64,000 nucleotides of DNA. Source: Hymenochaete sp. R1. Its lineage: Eukaryota > Basidiomycota > Agaricomycetes > Hymenochaetales > Hymenochaetaceae. Where the stretch lies: assembly GCA_019400425.1 (NCBI GenBank), contig JAFREE010000026.1, positions 1 through 64,000 on the forward strand, in the 5' to 3' direction. Within the stretch, counting starts at the first letter, position 1. Each line of letters begins with the position of its first letter. The notes under the pieces are model-generated. The model did no database searches, was not told the origin of the DNA, and saw nothing but the letters and a program-made list of their open reading frames with translations. A program made the translations under genes and the position numbers. Of the stretch, positions 22,467 to 33,852 are shown one piece after another.

Positions 22467-23616
22467 TTACGTGTCGTCTGAAGAGCAACACACGATTTCA
22501 TAAAGCCGTTTCAGCAAAAGTGAAAGAGAACAAGACACAACGTACCATCATAAATAAACCGAGCCTAAAAGGGAGAGAAATATAAAGTAGAGTTAGAGTT
22601 GGTCTCAGAACTTCTATATACGTAAAGAAAAATACGGAGATGGAGAATGGAAGGGAAAACTCACCCGTTTGGGGTCCGAGGGAGCGTGAGCGACGTATCG
22701 ATCGTTTCCTTCTGGCCTGCAGGGCGAGTTGTCAGGATATTCCATCTTAGAATGAAACAAAAGCATAGAAATGTGTAGCAACGCACCGTTCCTTTTTCTG
22801 TCAACGTACAACGTATGTATGTACGATGAATATGTTTAAATAAACAACGTCAATGGTTTTAGTTTTTGTTGTCGAATATGGGACGAGGTGGGCAGTGGAG
22901 AAAGGCGTACCGTGCAGGATCCTAGCATGCTCTGCAGCGATATGCAGACGGCGGAGACGCTTAGGACGGGCGACCAGCCGTCGCCTAGTATATTCGCGCA
23001 TATCTGAGAAACACACGGTAAGCAATCAGCGGATACGCGTGACCAAGATCATTTGGTAGGGAAGAAAACAAAGGAAGACAAACATGGCCATTCGAGTAAA
23101 CGTGCTAGATTGTCAGTGAATGAGATAACGGTCAGCAAGACTTCAGAAAGATTATAGAAGTCCGGAAGAGAGAAAGACGCACAGGATGTAACGGTGCCTG
23201 AAATTCGTTGTCCACCACAAACGTGACAGTGGGCGAGACAATGGGATACTGGTTATCAAACCGGAACTTCAGCATGAACGTCTCTCCCTGCGCGAAACGA
23301 AAGAAACACCCAGAAACATGCCGAAGTCACGTCAATGTTAGTTTATTCGAAAACAGTACCGAAACGTGCATACTTCGTATAAGCTGTTCCCTAGCACTTC
23401 GATAGCAAGCATCCATGATTCGAAGTTATCCGCCTTTACGAGCGTTATGCCTAAGGAATGACAGAGTTTTATGAATGAGCTTAGCACAGCACCGCGTGTA
23501 TTGGCACTACGCCAAAACGTGCAACGTCTGAAACTAGCTCCGTACATACCTGTCGGGCACTCGTTATTGAGCTCTCTGAGCTCCTTCGCGAGTCTACGTG
23601 CAGATATTCCCGCCAT
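22467..23616 (-). CDS. Ubiquitin-conjugating enzyme E2, UBE2W-like
   Basis: The start at 23616 gives MAGISARRLAKELRELNNECPTG. Downstream exons give ITLVKADNFESWMLAIEVLG, GETFMLKFRFDNQYPIVSP, the HPHVYSNGHIC active-site block (catalytic Cys codon 22998-23000), ILGDGWSPVLSVSAVCISLQSML and DRYVAHAPSDPKR. The YSNGHICxxIL..WSP..SVxxVC pattern and the C-terminal Arg-Phe-x-Tyr-Asp-Asp ending match UBE2W, the E2 that modifies protein N-termini, better than canonical E2s. The gene is broken into many very short exons. An 11-nt exon (22787-22797) is followed by 52 nt (22665-22716), 19 nt (22546-22564) and a last exon with 11 coding nt ending at 22467. All phases fit. Confidence 0.88.
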
Positions 23617-24565
23617 TTGGGGTCGATTGTGGAATAGAAGCTTGAGGAAGGTCAATACGAGCAGATGGTCCTTGATTAAGCGTCAGTAAGAGCCTGCAGC
23701 CTGCAGAGTTCTCCAGGCCAAGCCATTGCCAGTGCCGATCACTTCCAAATCCAGCCATGCGCCCCCGAAATCATTTAAAAGCCGTTCGTCCACCGCTTTT
23801 CCTTCTTCTTTTCCTTCAACAATGTCTTTATAACGCATCCCTGCCTTAGAGTCACCTGTGTTCCTGGCCGTCGAAAATGGCTCTAAAGGAAGAAAGAGAT
23901 TTCTTTGCAGGCGCTCGTGGGGATGTAGACGAAAACCCAACGATGATTATGTCGTTGCCCGATGTTTGCCTTCCACCATGTTGCTTTTCTCTGGCTGATT
24001 TAGGGCCAAGTGACGTCGGGGTTGTCGGGGCACATTCTTCCTGTGGTCATGTTTAGTTGTTTTGTCGTGCTATATGATACAGTAATTGAGGGATTATTCG
24101 CTCTTGCCGGGTTTTGTTTGAAAGAGTCGAGCGCAGCTGAAAATTTATCGTAAAGTTCGATAAGACGTACCGTCTTCAAATTTACGCATCTTGTATGTAT
24201 CAAATTCAAACGTCGTTGCCATAAATTACACGGAAAAGAAAAAGGAGTTGAGAAATACAGTCAAGTTTGAAACAAAGCAGAACGGGAGGCCGTGTTGAAT
24301 CCTCCTTCATGAACAGAAAAAAAAGCCAAAAGATCAGACGCTGTACGGTCCATCTAAACGAAAGTAACTAAGTTAAAGGTGTTTGTGTATCTTTAGTCAA
24401 TATGGAAAGAACGATTGAGTGATGAGCGCGAAAAAAGGTCGAGAAATGAGAATGGACTGGACTGGGAACGGTGGAAAGTATTATTGGAGTTTGGTTTGGT
24501 GCGTCGATAAAATACAGTATGCGTGATCGTGGTATGCATCCGAGTCTTGAACGTGTAGCGCAAAT
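23617..24565. other. Intergenic
   Basis: This is the E2 upstream region followed by the 3' flank of the KES1-type gene. Short open frames exist on both strands but none shows family motifs or a consistent exon structure. Confidence 0.5.
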
Positions 24566-26459
24566 TTATGCTGCTGTGGTCGTCAGAGTCGGAGAAGGCC
24601 ATATCCACTCTTTGACGGCTTTCGTTGCTTCTTCAGTGCTAACGTTAGTTGGAATCCTGTAATACGGGCAGGCGATTTGTTTCAGTAGTGAACTAATGAC
24701 GACAAGCTGCGAGAAGACTGGGACGCACGTAAACTTGGGTTCCCACCGCCCGTCGCGCAGCTCAAAGAACCTCGGCACGAACACCTCCCCCTTCTCATCC
24801 CGTATCCGCCTATCCTCCCTCTGCGCGTCCTCCACGTCCCCCTTCGCATCCGCCGCCTCGCTCATATTCTTCGCCAGAATCGCCTTGGTCAGCCTCTCCC
24901 ACTGCCGCCGCGACTCGTTCGGCTCTTGCTCGTCTTCAGGCGGAACGAGCTTCTCTGCGATACGTTTCCCGGCGTCGCTGTCTGCGTCGAAGAGCACACG
25001 CTTCTCGCCTGATTTGGCGGTTTGGAATTCCATGGCGTGCGACCAGCGGCCTGAGACTTCGCCTATGTCCGTCCCATTGCGGTGGACGTGGCCGGTGATG
25101 GCATTGTAGATACCCTGGAACCATCCCTAAGATGTGATACATTATTGTCAGCGTCCAGAAGACAGTACGTGCATAAATCATTGATACCTTTGTCTTGAAG
25201 TCGAGATCGCACTGCACTCGCGTGTTCGCACAAGAAGCCTGGCACTGATCACCCAGCTCAAACACCATCTTCTTGCCGAACAAAATTCCGCGCGCATACA
25301 TGTTGGGCATCGTGATGACATATTCTTCAGGATGTAAGGAAATACAATGTAATACGATTACATCAGAACAAAACGAACATCCAAAAGCAGAGGACAAATG
25401 ACACTCACCGCCATCTTCCGGTCTGCCGAGCAACGTGATACGGTTCTCACCCTCCATCGTCGTCGAGACGCTGTTACCTTGGAACTTCGACTTGGGCTTG
25501 ATCTCACCAACGACCTTAATCTTGTTGGCAGGCGAGTAGAAGAAGAAGGCTGATATGGGCGGATGGTGTGAAACTGGTCATACGCATGAGCGTGGTAGTC
25601 ATATTTAGCACTCGATTATACTCGGGACTCGATGAATGGGACTCACCTTGTTCGGCGATGTAGAAGCCTTGTGTACCATTAGAGTAGTCGTATCGACACC
25701 GAAAGAACTCGCCCAAGACGGGGTTGTAGCTATAGTAAACAACCACCATGACTGAGCGACGCAGAAGATGTCTAGATGGGGGACAACTCACGGTTTCTTC
25801 ACGCCTTTGGGCTTGACATGCCATCCAGACAAGTAGTACCGCAGTACAGAAAGAAAGCGTTCCTCTGGTTCATCGAGGGCTTCGGCGCTGTAAGTGAGTA
25901 TGCAGAGCTTATAGTCAGGCTCCGAACGAGACAGACTGAAACATAGACCAAACGTACCCAAAGATGAGATCAGGATGGGACATGAAGTCAGCGATCCGCT
26001 CAAGCATGCTCCTCGGTTCCAACACAAACGTTGGGAATGCAACACGATGAAGGTCCATGCCCGGTCTACCACATCACGATCCAAATCAGTCGTTCCATTC
26101 TCCTCCTTGCGGCGCCCAGAACCGAGAGCAAAAACGGGCAGAATATACTTACTTGAGACTAAACTCCTTAATCATGTGCGAAATGATGCTGCCCTGTGTA
26201 TCATCCCTGCCATTAAAGTTAGCATCGCTGCAGACAAGACTCGGGAGCATCTTGGCAAATAGGGTTAAGAAGTAGAAAATGGGGAAAGATTCGCAACGGC
26301 TCCGAAGCAGCGTTGGATATTTGAGACGAAAACGAAAGGGAAGGAAGGGGAGAGGGGGTTGCGTACTGACAGGACCGAGGTGTCATCAGGCTCGCCTTCC
26401 ACTGCCTCTGGTTTATCATCCCCTCGCAGCTTGCGCGCCTGGCCAAACAGATTCATCAT
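24566..26459 (-). CDS. KES1: Oxysterol-binding protein, KES1/OSH4 type
   Basis: Lipid-transfer protein exchanging sterol and PI4P between ER and Golgi membranes. The start at 26459 gives [13 protein letters not shown], with no PH or ankyrin domain, so this is the short OSH4-like class (about 430 residues). Ordered motifs are [32 protein letters not shown] (across an intron), [28 protein letters not shown], and the family signature EQ-SHHPPIS followed by AFFFYSP (about 25,540-25,580). After these come [29 protein letters not shown], and a C-terminal helical region ending with [17 protein letters not shown]. About eight short introns separate them. The pocket lid, HHPP and basic residues all appear intact. 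Confidence 0.93.
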
Positions 26460-27289
26460 GTTGAAAAGCTACCTATCAGGGTTGGCTAGCAGAAGGAGGT
26501 GGTTGCGTGTGTGCGTGCGGACGTGAAGAGAGGAGCAAGAAGTAAGGACGCAAGTGCGTGCGGCGAGGCAAGGCAAGGGGTTTTTTGTGTTCTCTCGCGT
26601 GTTTCACTGATTCACAATAAGTTTGCTGCGCTGCGCTGGTTTGTGCAGACCAGTTGCACGTGTCGAGCGTTTCCGGAAACTTTGAGGGCGATGTTGTTAC
26701 GATGAGAGGAAGAGGAAGGTTAAGGAGGAAGCAGCGGCTGAGACGGATGGAAGGGGAGAGGCGGTGTTCAGACTTTGTGCGTCATGTGAGGTGACCAAAT
26801 GCGTCCGCTCATCGCATCCTCCTTGAAAAAGTCGACCCAGTCCTTTCTATCAAGTTTATATCCCACGATGTCCCCCGATCCATTCTTTGCATGTTGTCAA
26901 TGTACATATGTTAGTGGTGAAGAGAAAGAGAGAAAAAGAATCGAAGTACTAATGGGTATAAAAAAAGTGAGATGGAAAAAGGTGAGTTAAAATGAGAGCA
27001 ATGAGAGTTTGAGAGGAGACTAAAATGAACGATTAGGTTAAAACAACTCATTATGGTCAGAAGCAGGTGCGGTATAGATCCACAAGATAAGAACGAAAGG
27101 GAATAAAGGTGCGTGATAGGTATGACACTGACGGGGAATATGAGAAGTAAAAGAATAGAAGAAAGAGAAAGTCAAAGTCAATATGAAACAGTACATCCAT
27201 GAAAGCCAATTAAAGTTTGCAAAGAAAGAAAAAAAAAGAACTCTAAGAACACCGTGCTTTCCGGACGAAAGAGTTGTTTGGAGACCGGA
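26460..27289. other. Intergenic
   Basis: This is the upstream region of the KES1-type gene (26,460-26,800, G- and A-rich) and the 3' flank of the coiled-coil gene. Long purine tracts near 26,920-27,240 read GAAAGAAAA. No gene is recognised. Confidence 0.5.
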
Positions 27290-30200
27290 CTACGAAAACC
27301 AACCATCGGCATCCTGAGTGACAGTAGAGACCGCGCTCGGTGCCGGTGAAGCAGCCCGCGACCCGTAGTATGATCCATACTGGGATCGAATCGTGGGTCG
27401 CCCTCCAGCACGGAACGGTGTGCGCGAAGGGGGTGCGTGCATCGAATCCCAAGTCGATGATTTGGGCGTGGGCGAGCGTGCGGGAAGAACCCTGCCGTTC
27501 ATCTTCGGTGTGGGAGGTTCCGAGGCCTCGTACGTTGTACTTGAACGAGATGTCGGTCTGCCATTTGCGATAGGTGCATGTGATTTTCGCTCTTTCTCGA
27601 GCATGGATGTGATATTCTTGACTTCAACCTTGAGATTCGCTACTTCCTCTGCCAGCTTCCTTTCACGGTCCTAGATATAAAATTATTACGCGATTCGAAC
27701 AAGAATGAAACACAAACTCTAGTTACCTTGGTAATACGGTCCTCTGCGTCTTTCTCCTCAAGCTGCAATCTCGCGAGAGAGTAATCTGCATCAAGCTGGT
27801 TCTTTGTCTGCTCGGCCTGGTCAAGAGCAGTCGTGAGTTGTTCGACTTCCGCTTCATAGGCCCGGGCTTTCTCTTCCCAATCAGCAGCCCGTTTCTGAGC
27901 CTGTTCCAAATTGTTCCGTGCAGCAATAGACAGACGCTCCGCATTGGAAAATCTGTTCTCCTGCTCCTTCACCCTCTTCTTCAACGACACGTATTCGCCT
28001 TCCAGAATCTTACTCTGATCCCGGAGATGCCTGAGTTCAACGAGCTCAGTCGACTCGCTCTTCCCAAGAAGTTCTGCCAAAGCGGCGACCTGTTCGGTTG
28101 TGCGTCGGAGTTCGTCGGCCTGACTCTGTTCAGATACAAGTCGATCCCGTTCATCTTCAACGTTTTTCAGTGCACGCGTAATAGCCTCCTTGTCACGGGC
28201 AGCGAAAGTCATTTGCATTTCTAAGCCATCAACCTGATCAACGAAGTAAGTATACTTCCATGAAAAGATGTGTTGAGAAAAAGTACCTTCGACTGGACGT
28301 GGACCTTCTCGCGGGAGAGTTCCCGGTTCTCCTTCTCGAGCTGAGAAAGACGCTCCTTCTGCGACTGAGAAGAAACATCAGAAGCCTTGAGTCTGTCCAG
28401 CGCACTCTGCATCGCTCGTTCATGATCAGCGTCGCGTTCTTTCAGTGCCGCCACTTCTTCATCCCTCTTCAACGCTGCCGCCTGCATATCCGCAATCCTT
28501 GCACGAAGTTCGTCGCATTCATTCTCCTTCGCCTGGAGCTTGCCATTCGTAGTCTCGCATTGAACGCGAGCCTGCCCGTGCTGCGACCGTGCCTTCTGCA
28601 ACTGGTTCTGAAGGTCAGAGATTTGCGAGACAAATTTACGTGTTTCTTGAGAAGCACTTTCGATCGCTTTGAGACGCGACACGAGATCGTCGTGCTTCGC
28701 GTCAGATGAGCCCAAGGATGATACGATGTCGGGAATAGCGTTCAGTCCAGATCGAATCTCACGGTTGAGTGCCAAAATCTCTTCCTGTGCTTTCGTAGAG
28801 CCCTCTTGGTCCGAAACAAGAGAAGAGACGGAGTTTTGGACCTGGGCCAAAACCTGCAATCGGTTGTCCATTTCCTTATCACGGTGGGTCTGGCGAATGT
28901 TCGACTCCGCTGAACTCTTGATGATATCCTTCAACCTCTCGATGACCTCCTCAAGTTGCTGCTTCGACATATCATTCTTAGAAGTCAAAACCTTAGCAAC
29001 CTCAGCCACTTCGTTCTGCCCAGAGCTAAGGTTCTTCAAAGCAGTGTCCACGAAATCAAACCGTCCAACCAATGGTACCAGACTCTCGCCCATCTTGCCC
29101 TTGATCTCCTTGAAGTTGATCGCGACATCGTTATCGCGCGTCGCAAGCCTCGAGTCTAACCGCTCCACGACGAGATCTGCCACTTGCTCCTTAATCGCGT
29201 ACGTGTCAATGGGCGCAATGGCCCGATTCACAGACGCAGTGATCTCTGAAACAAGGTTCGCAGTCTGCGATGACGTTATGCCAGTCTCCAGGTCCTCCAG
29301 GATCGGGGTGAGTTGGGCAACGATTAAACCAGCGGTCTCGCGCTTGTCTGACGCGAGGTCAATGAGCTGGATAATGTGAGGTTTTACTGCTTGAGAGAGT
29401 TGCTGGGTAAGACCATCGTAGTCGATAGGTTCAGAGCGAATAGCAGCGAGATGCGGAGTGAGTGCCGCGAGGAGGTCGACAATGAGGCCCTCCCTATCTT
29501 GCTTGTTATCTTGAAGGTGCGTGACCTCGCTGATAGCGTTGAGTTGCCGACCAAACGCTTCGTTTGAGGAAACAAGCTTCGACTTCAGCTGTTGCAACTC
29601 CTCAAGTATCTCATGAACAGGGACATCGACTTGTCCCGAATTTCGAACATTCCGCAAGAGCGAGTCGAGGTCCTCATGAATGCGCTTCCTAGATTCCTCA
29701 TGGCTCTGCTCTACGATTTCTTGGATCATAGAGAAGTCCATCTCGCCCGCGGCATCCTTGACGCTGTCGTCCATGGCCTTTGATGCGGAATCCCACAGCT
29801 GCGTCCTGAACATTGCCATCGCTTCCCTTACAAGTTCATCGGTGCTGGTACTGATGTAGTGTCCCTCACCACGTTGCACAGATAGGTCCCTACGCAGTTC
29901 GTCGATCTTTTGACAAAGTATCGACTCCAACCTCTCCTCTAAACGAAGACCTTGGCTGTAGCTCGCGATCTCCGGCTGCATATACGAGCTCTTCGCCATT
30001 CGACTCTCAGGTGACCCAGCAGAGGTAGCCGTGCTCTGCGCGTCTCGTTCCTCTGAGTTATTGAGCTCATACTCGTCCTCGCTTCCCTCCGAGGCATCCA
30101 AATCTTCCGGCATGACGGCGCGTCGTCCAATCTTGCCGGAAATTGCTGGCATCGACGAGTCATCAAGTGAGACGTCACTACGATCATCCGACAAGTCGTA

Positions 30201-33200
30201 AGGGCCAGGTGCACGGGAAGGACGGCCACTCTCCGCATCAACTCCGGGCATGTTCTTGAACAAACCCGCAGGCACCATATTGGTTGAGACCGGATGCTTG
30301 AAGTCTAATGGAATTGGTGCTCTCTTCTGCTTATGAATTGAAGGTAAAGTAAGGTCCGGCGATCGCCTTTCCTCTCCCAGACCGGAACCATGCGTCGCAT
30401 TGATGGATAGGAAGTCCGCCGCATTGAGCGTGTCGGTCAAAGAACGTTGATCCTGGCCTAATAAAGGCGGCAGTACTGGTGGCATGTTTGAGAATCCTGA
30501 GAACGTGAAAGGTTTTGCAGAAGCGTTTAGAGTGTTCATTGCACGGTTAGCCGCTGCCACAGCGCCAGGTGAAGTTGGTGCCGATTTCGCCAGATTCGAT
30601 TGCTCCACGTTAGTCGGGAAACGGAAACTTTGGATTGAATCGTGGCCTTCTCTAACTTCATCGTCGGAGCCTGAGTCATCCGCAATGTCAGATACACTCG
30701 TCTTCATCCTCTTCTCGCGACCTTGCTTGCTCCTGGGATCAAGGTGCAGCGGAGGTTGAGGAAGGGGTCGTGAAGTTTCGGCCATATGAACATGTTCTGG
30801 GAACGTAAGCTTCGGTACACCTTCCGGTGCTTGGAAGGTGAATCCACCAGGCTTGAACTCAGGTGCAGCGGCATTCAATGCCTTGGCCGATGCCAGTGAA
30901 GGGTGTCGGGAGTGTGTCGGAGCACTCGTCTGGGCAGGCGAGGGCGTTGCGTCGCTGTTGACGGACACCGGCACCGATGGAAGTGCTGAAACAAGGGTAA
31001 ACGACGGGTTTCCGCCAAACACGAATGGCTTGGCAAACGGATTCAGGTCCTTCCTGCCAGTGGGCGTAGCCACAGGAGGTGGTACCTGTAGAACGGGTTC
31101 CGGAGGAGGAATGCGAGCGAGCTGGTTTTCGGATGGTTCTCTGGAATGCGCTGGTAAAGACCCATAATAAGAGTATTGGTATGAGGGTTCACGAGAATGC
31201 GGGACCTGTGGCAGGGGGCGACTCGATCCGGAAGCAGGGGGATACAGTCCTTCCTGAGCAGGATGCGTTTGATACACATTACGCTGCCTCTCCTCGTCAC
31301 TCGGATTCGAGATGATATCGTCGTCATCATTTGGCTGAGTGGGCTGGCGTTTAGGAGGCCTCGGGAACTCGGGCAGCCTTCGAGGTTGTTCTTGCTCCTG
31401 CATCTCCCTTGCCATCTGCCGCATATAATCCCTATGAATTTGCTCGTGCCGGGCTCGTTCTTCGTCTGATGGATTCGACCATTCGCCCATGCTCTTCATG
31501 TATCATTTAGAGGCACGTTCACAAAGGGAAAAAAGACTTCTGAAGGCTCACCTCGCTATCTGAATCCCTTTCAACCGATTCTGAACCAGTCCACTCATTC
31601 AAAGCATTGACTTCATGCCTACCAAGGCCCGTGGACAAAGGATTGGCGATACTTGAATGCCTACTATGAGCCGCCATAGGCTCATCTGCATTCTTTTTGG
31701 AGCCAACAGAGAGAGCGACGGAAACACGCGATGGATGCTTGTGGTGCGTGTTAGCTTTTATAGGCGACACGTTTTCGTCTACATCATCGGGAACAACCAC
31801 GCCTTCATCATCCGCTGCCTTAGAAGGGCTCGTGGTTGTGAGATCACTCTCTGCGATCTCTTTATCCAAGCTATCACTTATCTCCTCTCGAACAGTTACA
31901 TTCGCTTCCACGTTGACATCCTCCTCTTTTTCCTCCTCCTTATGATCCAGTTCCGCCTCTTCTTTTCTTTCCTCCTCCTCTTCCTCTTCTTCAGGAATGT
32001 CAAGCCCAAATCCACGAGCGAAATCGGGTCGACTTTCCGATCTCGAGGGTACTGAAGGAACACTAAGCTGGGCAGGAACGCGGCCTTGAGGTGCATATAT
32101 TCCAATAGGCGACCGTCTCATAAACTCATCGCTTTGAGCTCCGGGACTGACCGGTCCGCTCATGCGCCCACCAGCTCCAAGTAATGGTGAATGATAAGAG
32201 CTTCCCGGAGCGAATGACATGGCATGTCCATGTCCATGTATGCGCTGCTCGAGCAGAGAATTCGGAGATGCGGTCGCAAACTGCGGATGAGGCGATGTAG
32301 CAAGCGAGTTGGGACCGCTCTGCTGCTGTTGCAGTTTGTTGAGCTTGAACAAAAGTAAAGCAGGGTCCGCAGGGGATGAAATCTGCGTTTCTTAGAACGT
32401 GAATCGGGCACGGAGACAATCCTAGTACTCACAGATGCAGCTCTACCGTGAGGTCCAGACAGACTAGAGTCTGATCTCCGTTCTATTCCGAGCTTCTCGA
32501 GCTTCTCTTCGATACTTCGCTCCTTCATCTCTTCCCAACAACCCTATCAAACCATCAGCCAAATTTTCCCATCACAACGTGAAATCACACTTACAGGTAT
32601 TGGAAGACAGATGTCAATCATTGGCGGAAGGTCAACCTTGTGCGTCTCTTCCGGGTAAATCTCGGCAGTAGACGTCGGGGGATATGAAATTGCCGTGTCC
32701 TCCCTAACTTCAGACATTGGCAACGCACTTCGGGACCATAGGGATTCCTTCATCCCCTCAGACAACTCGGCCTCCCCTGACTCCACAGGAATCTTTATAG
32801 GAAGTTTCTTCGACTTCAGTTTTTCAGCAATCGCGGCTGCCTGACCACTAGGAGGCAAAGGTGTAACTTTCCTATTGGGTCCGCCCAGCGTAGCCTTCGG
32901 AGGACCTCCGATCATACTCGGTGTCCGTCTGCTCTTCGGTATGAATGGCTGGCCAACAGACATGCTCGGGGAAGGTCCATGACCGTGCAGCATTTGTGGA
33001 GGGAACTGCGACCCAAACGGTGTCATGGGTACAGGAGGGTGCAGAGGACCGTGAGCGATGCTCCCGTTCTGTCGGTGACCCAGGTGGGGCATTTGCCGTT
33101 GAGGCATGCCCTGTTGGGGATGAAAGAACGAGTTCTGCATGGGCGTTTGTAAAGGGAATCCGTTGTGGTTGAACGGGTGAGCTGAGGGCAGGGAGGGAAA

Positions 33201-33329
33201 CCCAGGTTGATGCACGGTTTGGAGAGCGGGTGAGAACATCGTTCGTGTGTCCACCTGATTTGCTAGCTGGGCGTTAAGCATGGGCGGTATGAAGAGCCGC
33301 GAAGGCTGCTGACGGTGTTGAGCTGCCAT
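27290..33329 (-). CDS. Large conserved fungal coiled-coil protein (~1,900 residues), function unknown
   Basis: Six exons join in frame. 33329-~32,606 opens MAAQHRQQPSRLFIPPMLN with a Pro/His/Gln-rich region, FSPALQTVHQPGFPSLPSAHPF and GGPPKATLGGPNRKVTPLPP. A short exon gives EEMKERSIEEKLEKLGIERR. An exon from ~32,380 contains a run of Glu. The 31,490-28,290 exon starts SMGEWSNPSDEERARHEQ, followed by two C-terminal exons. Residues beyond ~1,150 are long heptad-type coiled coil (REKVHVQSK|VDGLEMQMTFAARDKEA across an intron). The C-terminus is Ser/Pro/Arg-rich, ending DADGWFS. The N-terminal blocks look like a protein widely conserved but unnamed in fungi, possibly a scaffold. I do not recognise an enzymatic domain. 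Treating it as one gene rests on four clean phase-preserving splice sites. Confidence 0.75.
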
Positions 33330-33852
33330 TGCGTACTAAGCTGGTGATGGTTGGTTGGTGAGAGCCAAAGAAAAAGGGAGATACGACGAGTAATCCAAGT
33401 ACGTGGTTTGGTTGTGTCCCAGACAGAAAAGATCGCGTTCGCTCGTCGACAGACGCGATGAATAGCGAAAGAAAAAGAACGAAAGAAAGGGAGCTGCGCG
33501 TCGAGAGAACACGCAGGCCCAGGAGAAGAGGGGAGAGGGAGAGGCAGGAAGCCAGGGAGAAGACGGTGGACAGAAAACAAAAGGGTCGGCATCCGGGAGA
33601 CGCTTCCACTCAACTCGACTTAGTCCGTCTTCACTTTCCCACGCATCTTTGTCTTTCCACCGGAAACAAAAATTAAATAAAATAGAAAACTCGTGCATCC
33701 ACTCAACCACAAGACTAAACTCTCTCTCTCATATGAAGCGACATTATAGGTAAGTTACATCGTAAGAAATACAGGATCTGGAGGGGGAATTCCAGACGTC
33801 TACTCAGCAGACTTTAAGGTCTGGAGAGGAAGAAAACAACGTGGGGTATCAA
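33330..33852. other. Intergenic, between coiled-coil gene and TOP2 3' end
   Basis: About 520 bp holding the promoter of the minus-strand coiled-coil gene. A CTCTCTCTCTC tract lies near 33,719. Purine-rich sequence at 33,450-33,550 gives spurious charged open frames. Confidence 0.5.

Noticed and set aside
28669..29379. 236-residue plus-strand frame
   Set aside because: It is antisense to the coiled-coil gene and reflects codon bias of the real frame.
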